The position numbers and the translations under genes are program-made. From positions 124,001-188,000 of the forward strand of contig CAJTIY010000004.1 in the NCBI GenBank assembly GCA_910576555.1: a stretch of 64,000 nucleotides of DNA. Reading direction: 5' to 3'. Positions 54,155-62,559 of this stretch are shown here, one piece after another. Position 1 is the first letter of the stretch; every line of letters starts with the position of its first letter. Under the pieces are notes generated by a model. The model was not told the DNA's origin. It ran no database searches and was given only the letters and a program-made list of their open reading frames with translations. This DNA comes from an uncultured Alistipes sp. GTDB taxonomy: Bacteria > Bacteroidota > Bacteroidia > Bacteroidales > Rikenellaceae.

Positions 54155-54533
54155 ATCCCGCTCTCGGTTCCGTCACCGGCCTGCGATCTTCGCTCTCCGG
54201 CCCCGCTCCCGGTTCCGTCACCGGCCTGCGATCTTCGCTCTCCGGCCCCGCTCTCGGTTCCGTCCCCGGACCACCTGAACTCCGGCACCGCCCCGGACGG
54301 TTTCTCTCCCCGATTCCGGTCCGGCCTTCGAATCTCTCCCGCTCGCCGGCTCCCGCCCGGTTTCCTTATCCGAGCCCGGTCCGGACAACCATCGGTTCCA
54401 TGCCCCGCCGCTTCTCCGGCTCCGGCTTTCGATTTCGCCCCGGCCTGCGATCTTCGTGCTCCGACTCCGCGTTCGGCTCCGCCCCGGCCTGCGATCTTCG
54501 CTCTCCGTCCGGCTCCCGGTTCCGTCCCCGGAC
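54155..54533. repeat. 45-bp tandem repeat in the rsgA-cvpA gap
   Basis: Two almost identical 45-bp units from 54161 (core GGTTCCGTCACCGGCCTGCG then ATCTTCGCTCTCCGGCCCCGCT), a third partial unit, and more decayed copies at ~54440-54533. One plus-strand frame encodes 15-residue units VPSPACDLRSPAPLP, but there is no gene context. The rest of 54099-54568 is gene-free. Confidence 0.85.
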
Positions 54534-54568
54534 ACCCGAACCCCGGCGACACCCCGGCGACACCCCGC

Positions 54569-55114
54569 TCAGCGGCCGGCCTCCTGCTGCGGATCCGTCG
54601 CCTCCTCCGCTGCGGACCACTCCGGCATCCGCTCGCCGAACGCCTCGATCAGGGGGAACACCCGCTCCGAGAGGCCTTTGACGGGCTCATACCCCCGCGA
54701 TGCCTCGATCGTCTCGCGCGACACCCACCTCCGGTCGGCGTCGAAGCGGTCGAATGCCGCGAAGAGCACGCTCAACAGCAGCAGGAACTTCACCGCGGCG
54801 ACCGCGATGCCGAGCACGATGTCGGGCACCCCGAAGCCGGCGAAGCGGAAAATCCCGCGCAGCAGCCGCGCGCCGACCGCCACGAGGAGGAGCGCCGCGA
54901 CGAACACCGCGACGAACCCGCCGGGTGCGGCGATCGCGGGATCGAGCCGCAGCCAGCCGCCCACCGTCGCGCCGCAGCGCAGCGCGACCCAGATCGCGGC
55001 GACGAGCCCCGCGAGCGAACACACCTGCAGGACGAATCCCCGCCGCCAGCCGGTCCACACGGCCACGGCGAGCGTCAGCAGGATGATGAGATCGATCGGA
55101 TTCACAACGTACAT
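54569..55114 (-). CDS. CvpA family membrane protein
   Basis: 181 residues. MYVVNPIDLIILLTLAVAVWTGWRRGFVLQVCSLAGLVAAIWVA is the CvpA N-terminus (first two membrane helices and GWRRGF loop), followed by two further helices (FVAVFVAALLLVAVGARLL and DIVLGIAVAAVKFLLLLSVLFAAF). The C-terminal ~50 residues are cytoplasmic or periplasmic. CvpA proteins are linked to colicin V production and envelope stress; the molecular function is unclear. The start at 55114 follows the promoter at 55129. Confidence 0.88.
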   Translation of the reverse strand: MYVVNPIDLIILLTLAVAVWTGWRRGFVLQVCSLAGLVAAIWVALRCGATVGGWLRLDPAIAAPGGFVAVFVAALLLVAVGARLLRGIFRFAGFGVPDIVLGIAVAAVKFLLLLSVLFAAFDRFDADRRWVSRETIEASRGYEPVKGLSERVFPLIEAFGERMPEWSAAEEATDPQQEAGR

Positions 55115-55128
55115 TTTCGATTCGCGGA

Positions 55129-55136
55129 CAAATATA
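55129..55136 (-). promoter_or_regulatory. Promoter of cvpA
   Basis: TATATTTG on the minus strand, 14 bases from the ATG. Confidence 0.55.
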
Positions 55137-55192
55137 CGAAAAACCGGGCGCAAAAACCAACGCCGCCCGCATTCTCCCTCCGCCCGACCGCC

Positions 55193-55260
55193 CGTCATCC
55201 CGTCATCCCGTCATCCCGTCATCCCGTCATCCCGTCATCCCGTCATCCCGTCATCCCGTC
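55193..55260. repeat. 8-bp microsatellite, eight and a half copies
   Basis: CGTCATCC repeated eight times without error (55193-55256), then CGTC. It begins 57 bases upstream (minus-strand sense) of the cvpA -7 box, outside any gene. Confidence 0.95.
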
Positions 55261-55403
55261 TCTGCCGCCGCACCCCCGCCGCCCCCAGCACTCCTCCTCC
55301 CCGACCGACCCGCATTCCTCCCCGCAACATCCGCCCCGCAACATCCGCCCCGCCGCTCCCGTCCTCCGCCCGACCGACCGAACGCCCGAACGCCCCCCGA
55401 CAC

Positions 55404-55430
55404 GAAAAAACCCGGACACAGGTCCGGGTT
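55404..55430 (-). terminator. Terminator of the SIMPL gene
   Basis: Minus strand AACCCGGAC / GTCCGGGTT followed by TTTTTT-C. The gap 55261-55403 is C-rich and gene-free. Confidence 0.85.
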
Positions 55431-55483
55431 CGTTCCGCATCGGCCGACGCATGCGGCCGCCGCCGCTTCGGCCGTCGTGCCGG

Positions 55484-56179
55484 TCACTCCAGCACGAACT
55501 TCGTCTGCACGTTGTACTGCAGCCGTATGGTCTTGAAATCGATCTGCTCCTCCTCTTCGGCAGCCCCCTCGGCCGCGTCGTAGGTCCCCTTCGTGCGCAG
55601 CATCACCGAATTGTTGTAGTAGGCCGGCACGACGTCGTAGTTCGAGTCGTAGACATAGAAGCAGCGGCCGATGGTCTGCCCGACCGCCTCGGCCAGCGAC
55701 GCTGCCGTCTGCCGGGCGTTGCGCATCGCCTCGACGCGCACCTCCTCCTTGAAGCGCTCGATCTGCGAGTGGGTGACCTTCGCGATCGAGACGTTCGAGA
55801 TACCCAGCGCGTCGAGCGCCTGCCATACCTTCGACACCTCCGCGGCCGAGTGGAGTTCGAGCTGGTACTTGGCCGTCGCCACCGAGGTCTTCTTCTTGAA
55901 GAATTCGCTCGACAGGTTGGCCACCTTGAGCTGCTTCTCCACGTCGACGCCCTGCCGCTTGAGCGCGGCGATCATGTCGCGCCGCTGGCTCTCGACGGTG
56001 ATCTTGCCCTTCGAGTCGCGCTCGGCGATGACGATCTGCAGATAGAATTCGTCGGGCGCGATCTCGCGCTCGGCGCGTCCGTTGACCTGAATGTAGCTGG
56101 GGAATGCCTCCTGCACCTGTGCGGCCGCGGGCAGCGCCATCAGCGCCACGGCGACCAGAACAATCGCTCTTTTCATCAT
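55484..56179 (-). CDS. SIMPL (DUF541) domain periplasmic protein
   Basis: 231 residues. Signal peptide MMKRAIVLVAVALMALPAAA then QVQEAFPSYIQVNGRAEREIAPDEFYLQIVI, which matches the SIMPL/DUF541 opening ('V.G.g...v.PD...l...i'). NARQTAASLAEAVGQTIGRCFYVYD is the second conserved block before the C-terminal strand VQTKFVLE. The family (BP26, YggE) is periplasmic, linked to oxidative stress and outer-membrane stability. Two adjacent ATGs (56179, 56176) are possible starts. Monocistronic with a good terminator. Confidence 0.88.
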   Translation of the reverse strand: MMKRAIVLVAVALMALPAAAQVQEAFPSYIQVNGRAEREIAPDEFYLQIVIAERDSKGKITVESQRRDMIAALKRQGVDVEKQLKVANLSSEFFKKKTSVATAKYQLELHSAAEVSKVWQALDALGISNVSIAKVTHSQIERFKEEVRVEAMRNARQTAASLAEAVGQTIGRCFYVYDSNYDVVPAYYNNSVMLRTKGTYDAAEGAAEEEEQIDFKTIRLQYNVQTKFVLE

Positions 56180-56266
56180 CTGATTCGTTGTTTTTCCGAC
56201 TTCCGTTTGCAAATAAGGGGCCGAACCCGCCGGCCGCTCTCTTATCCAACGTGCCGCCGCCCCGTT

Positions 56267-57751
56267 TTATTGCCCGGCGCCGCACGGCGCTGCATCCGGC
56301 GCAACATCCGGCGCTGCACCCGGCGTCCCCGCTTCGGAGGCCGTTCGCCGCACCAGCTTCACCACATTCTCCACATGGTGCGTGTGGGGGAACATGTCGA
56401 CGGGCTGCACCGCCGCGACGCGGTAGCGGGCATCCATGAGCGCCAGATCGCGCGCCTGCGTCGCTGGGTTGCAGCTCACGTAGACGATCCGCTCGGGCGC
56501 CGCGCGCAGAATCACGTCGATGACCGGTTCGTCGACCCCCGCGCGCGGCGGGTCGAGAATGACGACGTCGGGGCGGCCGTTGGCGGCGATGAAGGCGTCG
56601 TCGAGCACCTCCTTCATGTCGCCGGCGTAGAACGCCGTGTTGCCGATGCCGTTGATCGCCGAGTTGACCTTCGCATCCTCGATCGCCTCGGGCACGTACT
56701 CGATGCCCACCGCCTTCGCGCAGCGCGCCGCGCAGAAGTTGGCGATGGTTCCCGTCCCGGTGTAGAGGTCGTAGAGGGTCTCGCCGGGCTTCAGGTCGGC
56801 GAAGTCGCGCGCCACCTTGTAGAGCTCGTAGGCCTGCTTCGAATTGGTCTGGTAGAACGACTTGGGACCCACCTTGAACCGCAGGCCCTCCATCTGCTCG
56901 ACGATGTGGTCCTTGCCGGCGTAGAGCACCGGCTGCAGGTCGCCCACCGAGTCGTTGAGCTTCTCGTTGACCACGTAGAAGAGCGACGTCACGGCGGGGA
57001 ACGTCGCCGCGAGATGCCCCATCAGCGTCTCGATGCGCGCGCGGTCGTCGGCGCCGAAGACCACGACGACCATCACCTCGCCCGTCGAGGCCGTGCGCAC
57101 GATCATGTTGCGCATGAGCCCCTCGTGCGTCCGGGCGTTGTGGAACGTGTAGCCGTGCTCGAGACAGAAACGCCTGACCTCGAGGCGGATCGCGTTCGAC
57201 GGCTCGGGCTGCAGATGGCAGCGTTCGATGTCGAGCACCTTGTCGAACATCCCCGGGATGTGGAATCCCGCTGCGGGCGACGCCTCGAGCGCCTCGCCCG
57301 AGGCCACCTCCTCCTGCGTCAGCCAGCGGCGGTCGGCGAAGGTGAATTCGAGCTTGTTGCGGTAGAAGCGCGTCTCGGCCGAGCCGAGACAGGGGGCGAT
57401 TTCGGGCAGCTCGATCTTGCCGATGCGGGTCAGCTGGTCGCGGACCTGCGCGGTCTTGAAGCGCAGCTGCTCGTCGTAGGGGAGGTTCTGCCACTTGCAG
57501 CCGCCGCATACGCCGAAGTGGGCGCAGAAAGGCTCCGCGCGAAGCGGCGAACGTTTTATGTAACGCACCGCGTATCCCTCCATGAAGCGGCGCCGCTTCA
57601 GGCGGATCTGCACGTCGACCACATCGCCCGGCACCGTCATCGGCACGAAGACCACCACGTCGTTCCAACGCCCCATCGCCTTGCCTTCGGCGGCCAGCGT
57701 CGTTATCTCGAGCCCCTCGACGAGGGGATGATTCGCTCTCTTTCTTGCCAT
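56267..57751 (-). CDS. rlmD: 23S rRNA (uracil-1939-C5)-methyltransferase RlmD
   Basis: 494 residues. A TRAM domain at the start (LEITTLAAEGKAMGRWNDVVVFVPMTVPGDVV), an iron-sulfur cluster region with Cys76, Cys82 and Cys85 (CAHFGVCGGCKWQNLPYDEQLRFK), and a SAM methyltransferase domain with LYDLYTGTGTIANFCA, VVILDPPRAGV and the catalytic Cys in VYVSCNPATQARDL. The order matches the RumA/RlmD group of 5-methyluridine methyltransferases; RlmC or another paralogue cannot be fully excluded. The C-terminus carries an Ala/Pro/Asp-rich extension (GAAPDVAPDAAPCG) of low complexity. ATG at 57751 chosen because upstream sequence is Arg-rich non-coding. Confidence 0.9.
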   Translation of the reverse strand: MARKRANHPLVEGLEITTLAAEGKAMGRWNDVVVFVPMTVPGDVVDVQIRLKRRRFMEGYAVRYIKRSPLRAEPFCAHFGVCGGCKWQNLPYDEQLRFKTAQVRDQLTRIGKIELPEIAPCLGSAETRFYRNKLEFTFADRRWLTQEEVASGEALEASPAAGFHIPGMFDKVLDIERCHLQPEPSNAIRLEVRRFCLEHGYTFHNARTHEGLMRNMIVRTASTGEVMVVVVFGADDRARIETLMGHLAATFPAVTSLFYVVNEKLNDSVGDLQPVLYAGKDHIVEQMEGLRFKVGPKSFYQTNSKQAYELYKVARDFADLKPGETLYDLYTGTGTIANFCAARCAKAVGIEYVPEAIEDAKVNSAINGIGNTAFYAGDMKEVLDDAFIAANGRPDVVILDPPRAGVDEPVIDVILRAAPERIVYVSCNPATQARDLALMDARYRVAAVQPVDMFPHTHHVENVVKLVRRTASEAGTPGAAPDVAPDAAPCGAGQ

Positions 57752-58127
57752 ATCATATTCTGTTTCGGCCGCGAAGTTACGAATAAAATCGATGCGTCCG
57801 CACCCGGCCCGGCGCTTCCGCCCCCTTTCCCGTCTTCCGCGTCTTGTCCGTTTCCCTCGTCCCGCCTGTTTCCCGCATCGCTCCCGCCGCTCCTTCCCGA
57901 CCCTCATTCGGCCCGCAGCAGACCTGCCTCTTCGGCGCGCAGCCAGCGGGGGCTGCAGCGACGCCGTAGGCGGAACCATGCAGCCCTCCGCGCCGGGTGG
58001 CTGCGGGCTGCCGTTCTTCGGCCCGATCCGAAGAACGACCCCCCGCCATCCGCCTCCGACCGCCCGATCCTTCCGGTGCCGCCGGCGATTTTCGTCCGCA
58101 GCCCCGTCCGCATCGCCCGGAACGGCC
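57752..58127. other. Gap before rlmD with an inverted repeat
   Basis: No gene. A perfect hairpin CGTTCTTCGG-CCCGAT-CCGAAGAACG lies at 58012-58037, without a T run. A weak promoter-like TAACTTCG (minus strand, near 57771-57780) precedes rlmD. Confidence 0.5.
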
Positions 58128-59261
58128 TCAACCCCGCCTCCGGGCCCGCTCGCGCACGCCTCCGAGCCACATCCCCAGCGCGAAGGGCCCTCCTACGAGC
58201 ACCGCGAGCGCCAGCACGAAGCAGAGGAGCACCCGCCCCACGAGTCCCGGCACGGCGTCGAACGCCTCGCGCACCAGCTCCGCCGCCGCATCGCGCAGCT
58301 GCCCGACGAGCTCCTCGCGTTCGGCCGATACATAGCCCTGCAGCTCCGTGCGCTGACGCTCCAGATCGGCGAAGGCGCCACGGGTCGTCGCATCGACCGC
58401 CTCGAGCAGCTGCCCGAGCTGCCCGCCCAGCTCCGCCACCATCGCCTCGGAGAGTTCCGGGAGCTGCTCGGCGACGAGCGCGAGCCGCCCGAACTGCCGG
58501 TCGAGCGAGTCGAGCTGCGCCTCGATGCGGGCGCTCACGCCCTCCTCGCGCAGCTGCATTTCGATGAGGTCCTTCGACCATCCGATGCTGCTGGAGAGGT
58601 GCTGCGTCTGCCCGCTCACGCGGTCGTTGACATCGGCGAGCACCTCGGCGATGGTCCCCGTGGCATACTCCGGTTCGCGCCCCTCGGCCCGCAGAAACTC
58701 CGTCCACGCCAGCACCGTATTGGCTCCGCCGCCCGGTGCGTCGCCCGCCGGATGGTCGCGCACGTATTGGGCCACGAAGCGCTCCGCGAGCGCATAACGC
58801 TCCCCGTCGAGCGTCTCGCGGGCCAGCCGCGCGATGCGGCGGTCGAGCCGCGCGGCGAGGGCCCGGGCCATCGGGCTCTGCGCCCCGAACAGCAGCGAGT
58901 CGGGCATCCGTGCGAATCCCTCGTCCATCCGCCGGCAGAGGATCCACAGGTCGGCGAGCGCCACGTCGGGCATACTCTGCATGGCGGCCTCGACCCCGGC
59001 GCGCGTGGCGCGTATCTTCCAGCGCACGGCCCTGATGCGGGTCGCGAGGTCGGGCGCCGCGGCCGCGATCGAATCGGCCGTGCGGGCGATCTCCGCGGCC
59101 ATGTCGTAATAGAATCCGCGGGTCGTCATTCGCAGCTCGACCCCGCGCTCGGGCAGCGGGTCGCCCGTCGATACGGATACCTTCAGCAGCGAACACCCCG
59201 CCGCGACCGCGGCTGCAGCCAGCGCGACGACCGCGCGCAGCGCACTCTTTTTCATATTCAT
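58128..59261 (-). CDS. Coiled-coil lipoprotein with C-terminal membrane segment
   Basis: 377 residues. Signal MNMKKSALRAVVALAAAAVA with lipobox VAAGC (ATG at 59255 is an alternative start). The middle (~50-330) is long, helical and heptad-like, with many Leu/Ala/Glu/Arg (RMDEGFARMPDSLLF, IEAQLDSLDRQFGRLALVAE, LERQRTELQGYVSAEREELV). A hydrophobic segment VLLCFVLALAVLVGGPFALG near residue 345 is followed by a basic end (GGVRERARRRG). A lipid-anchored N-terminus with an inner-membrane C-terminus suggests an envelope-spanning rod, but no family is recognised. Confidence 0.75.
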   Translation of the reverse strand: MNMKKSALRAVVALAAAAVAAGCSLLKVSVSTGDPLPERGVELRMTTRGFYYDMAAEIARTADSIAAAAPDLATRIRAVRWKIRATRAGVEAAMQSMPDVALADLWILCRRMDEGFARMPDSLLFGAQSPMARALAARLDRRIARLARETLDGERYALAERFVAQYVRDHPAGDAPGGGANTVLAWTEFLRAEGREPEYATGTIAEVLADVNDRVSGQTQHLSSSIGWSKDLIEMQLREEGVSARIEAQLDSLDRQFGRLALVAEQLPELSEAMVAELGGQLGQLLEAVDATTRGAFADLERQRTELQGYVSAEREELVGQLRDAAAELVREAFDAVPGLVGRVLLCFVLALAVLVGGPFALGMWLGGVRERARRRG

Positions 59262-59286
59262 AGGCAGACTGTGGTCTTTCGGAGGC

Positions 59287-59294
59287 TAAAGGTA
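59287..59294 (-). promoter_or_regulatory. Weak promoter-like box of the coiled-coil lipoprotein gene
   Basis: TACCTTTA on the minus strand, one base off consensus, 26 bases from the ATG. Confidence 0.35.
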
Positions 59295-59315
59295 GCCAAA
59301 TTCCGCCAAAAACGC

Positions 59316-59323
59316 TATCTTTG
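59316..59323 (+). promoter_or_regulatory. Promoter of the MBL-fold gene
   Basis: TATCTTTG, 19 bases before the ATG at 59342. Confidence 0.6.
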
Positions 59324-59341
59324 TCGCCATAAACCGTCGTT

Positions 59342-60013
59342 ATGAACATCGCCTGCCTGACCTTCAATCCGATACAGGAAAACACCTACGTCGTCTGGGA
59401 CGACACGCTCGAGTGCGTCGTCGTCGACGCCGGCAACTCCGATGCGCGCGAAAACGCCGTCCTCGACGACTTCATCGCCGCGCGCGGCCTGCGCCCCGTC
59501 ATGGCGGTCAACACCCACGGCCACTTCGACCACGCGCTGGGCGTCGCCCACCTCGCGGAGCGCTACGGCATCCCCTTCGCCCTCTCGTCGAAAGACCGCT
59601 TCCTGCTCGAAAACGCCGCGACGAGCGGCTCGGTCTTCGGCGTGCGGATCGGCGCCCTGCCCGCGCAGGAGGATATCGACCTCGACGCGACGCCCGAGAT
59701 CCGCTTCGGCCGCACGACGCTGCGCGTGATCCCCACGCCGGGCCATACGCCGGGCCACGTGGCGCTCTGCGAGCCCGAGTCGCAGAGCCTCTTCACGGGC
59801 GACACGCTCTTCCGCGAGTCGATCGGCCGCACCGACCTTCCGGGCGGCGACTACTCGTGGATCATGCGCTCGATCCTCGAGCGGCTCCTCCCGCTGGGCG
59901 ACGCGACGCGGGTCCTCCCCGGCCACGGCCCCGAGACCACGCTCGGCCACGAGGCGCTCTACAACCCCTTCATCGTCGAGGTGCTCAACGACGAAGTGAA
60001 CTACCGGGGCTGA
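59342..60013 (+). CDS. MBL-fold metallo-hydrolase (glyoxalase II-like)
   Basis: 223 residues, no signal peptide. NTHGHFDHALGVAHL is the HxHxDH metal-binding motif, VIPTPGHTPGHVAL the downstream His, LFTGDTLFRESIGRTDLPGG the Asp bridging two metals, and VLPGHGPETTLGHE the last His. This is the glyoxalase II/YcbL type of metallo-beta-lactamase fold hydrolase; substrate may be a thioester such as S-lactoylglutathione or an analogue. First of a plus-strand group with the FkbM methyltransferase gene and trmD. Confidence 0.92.
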   Translation: MNIACLTFNPIQENTYVVWDDTLECVVVDAGNSDARENAVLDDFIAARGLRPVMAVNTHGHFDHALGVAHLAERYGIPFALSSKDRFLLENAATSGSVFGVRIGALPAQEDIDLDATPEIRFGRTTLRVIPTPGHTPGHVALCEPESQSLFTGDTLFRESIGRTDLPGGDYSWIMRSILERLLPLGDATRVLPGHGPETTLGHEALYNPFIVEVLNDEVNYRG

Positions 60014-60128
60014 CCCTGCCCCGCCGCAAACCGCCCCGCCGCCCGTCGACCGCAAACCGAACCCGCCGCGAACCGAACCCCGCCGCAAACCGAACCCCGC
60101 CACCGACTCCGACTCCGCCCCGCCCCTT

Positions 60129-60854
60129 ATGAAAACCCTCGTCCATAAGATCCTCTACCGGCTGCTTCCGCTCGAAGCCTATCTTCGGGTCGTGAGCCGC
60201 CTCTTCTTCCTCTGGCAGCGCACGGGCATGGGCCGCTACGCCCCCGCCACGGAGTACGTCCACCACCTCCCGCAGCTGGTGCGGCGCGGCGACACGTGCA
60301 TCGACATCGGCGCCAACCTCGGCTACTATACGCGGACGCTCTCCCGCCTCGCGGGCCCCGAGGGGCGCGTCTACGCCGTCGAGCCCGTGCCGCCGATCCT
60401 CGCCGTGCTGCGCCGCAACACGGCCCGCTGCCGCAACGTCGCGATCCTCCCCTGCGCGCTCGGCACCGAGCGACGCACCGTGACGATGGCCAACGACTCC
60501 GTGCGCGAGGAGGGCTACTTCGGCACGGGCCGCAACTTCGTCAACGAGAGCGGCCGGCACGCCGCCGCGGAGTTCACGGCCGAGATGCGGCGCGGCACCG
60601 AGCTCTTCGCCGGGCTCGAGCGGCTCGACTTCGTCAAGTGCGACATCGAAGGCTACGAAGTCGCGGTCATGGAGGAGCTGCGGCCGCTCTTGGAGCGCTT
60701 CCGGCCCACGGTGCTCATCGAGACGGGCGGCGACAACCGCCCCCGCATCGCCGCGCTCTTCGCCGCACTGGGCTACCGGGGCTTCACGCTCGACCGGGGC
60801 CGCGAGGTGCCGCTCGCCGGGGATTCGGACAAGGACATCATCTTCCGCCCCTGA
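60129..60854 (+). CDS. FkbM family SAM-dependent methyltransferase
   Basis: 241 residues. The SAM-binding motif I is DTCIDIGANLGYYTRTLSRLAG, followed by VYAVEPVPPILAVLRRN and FVKCDIEGYEVAVMEELRPLL, which are the FkbM signatures (D-I-G-A-N-x-G, E-P, D-x-E-G-x-E). The N-terminus KTLVHKILYRLLPLEAYLRVVSRLF may be an amphipathic membrane-associated helix. FkbM proteins methylate sugars or polyketides, and in Bacteroidota are often found with glycan genes. No sugar gene is adjacent here, so the substrate is unknown. Upstream, the phrase GCAAACCGAACCCCGCC is tandemly repeated (60045-60110). Confidence 0.88.
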   Translation: MKTLVHKILYRLLPLEAYLRVVSRLFFLWQRTGMGRYAPATEYVHHLPQLVRRGDTCIDIGANLGYYTRTLSRLAGPEGRVYAVEPVPPILAVLRRNTARCRNVAILPCALGTERRTVTMANDSVREEGYFGTGRNFVNESGRHAAAEFTAEMRRGTELFAGLERLDFVKCDIEGYEVAVMEELRPLLERFRPTVLIETGGDNRPRIAALFAALGYRGFTLDRGREVPLAGDSDKDIIFRP

Positions 60855-60868
60855 CCCCGCCCCGCCCC

Positions 60869-60930
60869 TCACATTTCACTTTTTACTTTTTACTTAACAC
60901 TTCTCACTTAATTACTTCTCACTTCTAACT
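60869..60930 (+). repeat. Low-complexity pyrimidine-rich stretch before trmD
   Basis: Runs of TTTTTACTTTTTACTTAACACTTCTCACTTAA-type sequence, strikingly AT-rich next to GC-rich genes. A simple (ACTTYTC) repeat in the 86-bp FkbM-trmD gap. Confidence 0.7.
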
Positions 60931-60940
60931 CCCCGCGTCC

Positions 60941-61618
60941 ATGCGCATCGATATCATCACCGTCGTCCCCGAACTGCTTCTCTCGCCGCTCAACGAATCG
61001 ATCCTCAAGCGGGCGCAGGAGAAAGGCCTCGTCGAAATCGTGGTCCACAACCTCCACGACTACGCCCACGACAAACGGAAAACCACCGACGACTACCCCT
61101 TCGGCGGCGAAGCGGGCATGGTCATGAAGTGCGAACCGGTGTTCGAGCTGGTCGAAAAGCTGCAGTCGGAGCGCCCCTACGACGAGGTGATCTACACCTC
61201 GCCCGACGGCATCCGCTACGACCAGCACGAGGCCAACCGCCTCTCGACGCTCGGCAACATCATCATCCTCTGCGGCCACTACAAGGGCATCGACCACCGC
61301 ATCCGCGAGCATCTGATCACGCGCGAAATCTCGATCGGCGACTACGTCCTCACGGGCGGCGAGCTGGCCGCCTGCATCATCGCCGACTCGGTTGTGCGGA
61401 TCATCCCGGGCGCCATCGGCGACGAGGCGTCGGCCCTCACCGACTCGTTTCAGGACAACCTGCTGGCACCTCCCGTCTACACGCGTCCGGCCGAGTTCCG
61501 CGGCTGGCGCGTCCCCGACGTGCTGCTCTCGGGCAACTTCGCCGCGATCGCCCGCTGGCAGGAGGAGCAGTCCTACGCGCGCACCCGCCTGCTGCGCCCC
61601 GACCTCTTGGAGGAGTAG
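60941..61618 (+). CDS. trmD: tRNA (guanine(37)-N1)-methyltransferase
   Basis: 225 residues. Adds a methyl to G37 next to the anticodon, preventing frameshifts. Visible motifs: [79 protein letters not shown] (SPOUT knot), [28 protein letters not shown] and the C-terminal dimer-contact region. It is on its own in this window, not in the usual rpsP-rimM-trmD-rplS operon. Confidence 0.96.
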   Translation: MRIDIITVVPELLLSPLNESILKRAQEKGLVEIVVHNLHDYAHDKRKTTDDYPFGGEAGMVMKCEPVFELVEKLQSERPYDEVIYTSPDGIRYDQHEANRLSTLGNIIILCGHYKGIDHRIREHLITREISIGDYVLTGGELAACIIADSVVRIIPGAIGDEASALTDSFQDNLLAPPVYTRPAEFRGWRVPDVLLSGNFAAIARWQEEQSYARTRLLRPDLLEE

Positions 61619-62033
61619 CCCCCGCCCGCTCCGGCCGCCCTGCGCCGCCGAACGCCGACACCCCTGTCCGCCGGCCACGACCGCTCCCCGCCGCTCCTCT
61701 CCGACCCGCCGACACCCCCAGCCGTTCTCTCCATCCGCTCCCCTCCGACCCGCCGACACACCCCAGCCGTTCCCGAATCACTCCTTTCCTGCCCGGCAAC
61801 TCCTCGCTCCTGCCCGCCGCTCCTCCACCCATTTTCTCCAGCCACTCTCTCCCGCCGCCCACACCCCTATCCGCCGGCCACGACCGCTCCCCGCCGCTCC
61901 CCGCCGCTCCCCTCCGACCCGCCGACGCTCCTGCCTACCGCCCTGCAATCCCTCCCGTCCACCGCAAACCCGTCCCCGCCGGCCCCCGACGCCCCCGTTT
62001 TTCTACGAACGATGGAAAAACCGCGCCTCCCTC
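61619..62033. other. Gene-free C-rich region after trmD
   Basis: Nothing coding. Contains repeated words: CCGGCCACGACCGCTCCCCG at 61671-61690 and again near 61876, and CTCCGACCCGCCGACACCCC with near-copies. Confidence 0.5.
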
Positions 62034-62064
62034 TTGACATCGCCCCCGCGCTGCGCTATCTTTG
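62034..62064 (+). promoter_or_regulatory. Consensus promoter of an orphan transcription unit
   Basis: TTG (62034-62036), 20 bases, TATCTTTG (62057-62064): an exact Bacteroidota promoter with no recognisable gene after it. Confidence 0.65.
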
Positions 62065-62070
62065 CCCTGT

Positions 62071-62444
62071 CCTTCGCGGGCTGCGTCGTCGGAAGCGCGC
62101 ACTCACTCTCCTCATGACCGACGACCGCCGTGCACGGCAGCACTCCGCGCGAGGCCCTTTTATCCGACCGATCGGTCTCTTCCCCCGAACTCCTCTCCAT
62201 CGACAGGATCTCCGGCAAGGAACACGTGCTGCGGCATCGCCGCCCGCCGACCGCCTCCGAACCGCTCACCCCCGGGACGGTCGTCGACGAACGTAAGTCG
62301 ACGACACGGTGACGTCCCCTGCGGAACCCCTGCGGAGCAAGAACCCGCACCCGCCCTTCGGATGCCCTCGGCCCGGCCTGCCCCGGACGATAATCGTAAC
62401 GAGCCCCCTCCGCGGTGCGATGGCGCCCCGGAGCGGGCTTTTTT
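62071..62444 (+). ncRNA. Candidate non-coding RNA or small-protein transcript
   Basis: About 375 bases between a consensus promoter and a terminator. It has perfect hairpins: GTCGTCGAC / GTCGACGAC (62280-62305, 8-base loop), GTCGTCGG / CCGACGAC (near 62087-62126) and GACCGATCGGTC (62166-62177). It lacks the conserved motifs I know for tmRNA, RNase P RNA or SRP RNA. A 60-codon frame from a GTG at 62130 has GC3-rich codons, but a weak start. Function unknown. Confidence 0.35.
62402..62444 (+). terminator. Terminator of the orphan unit
   Basis: AGCCC-CTCCG stem with CGGAG-GGGCT (one bulge each side) followed by six T. Confidence 0.75.
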
Positions 62445-62559
62445 CGTCTCCGCGCATCCGCTCCGCCTCTGTTCCCCGCGCATATTCTCCCCCTCTGTTC
62501 CCCGCGCACCCTCCCCGCGTATATTCTTCACGCACGTCCTCCGCACGCACTCCCCCGCA

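Noticed and set aside
55193..55260. CRISPR array
   Set aside because: Uniform 8-bp tandem units without spacers; no cas genes in the window.
62130..62312. 60-codon protein from a GTG start
   Set aside because: Codon composition is plausible, but the start is weak and no homologue is recognised; kept only as an alternative for the orphan unit.
62071..62444. tmRNA, RNase P RNA or SRP RNA
   Set aside because: None of the conserved sequence blocks I know for these RNAs is present.
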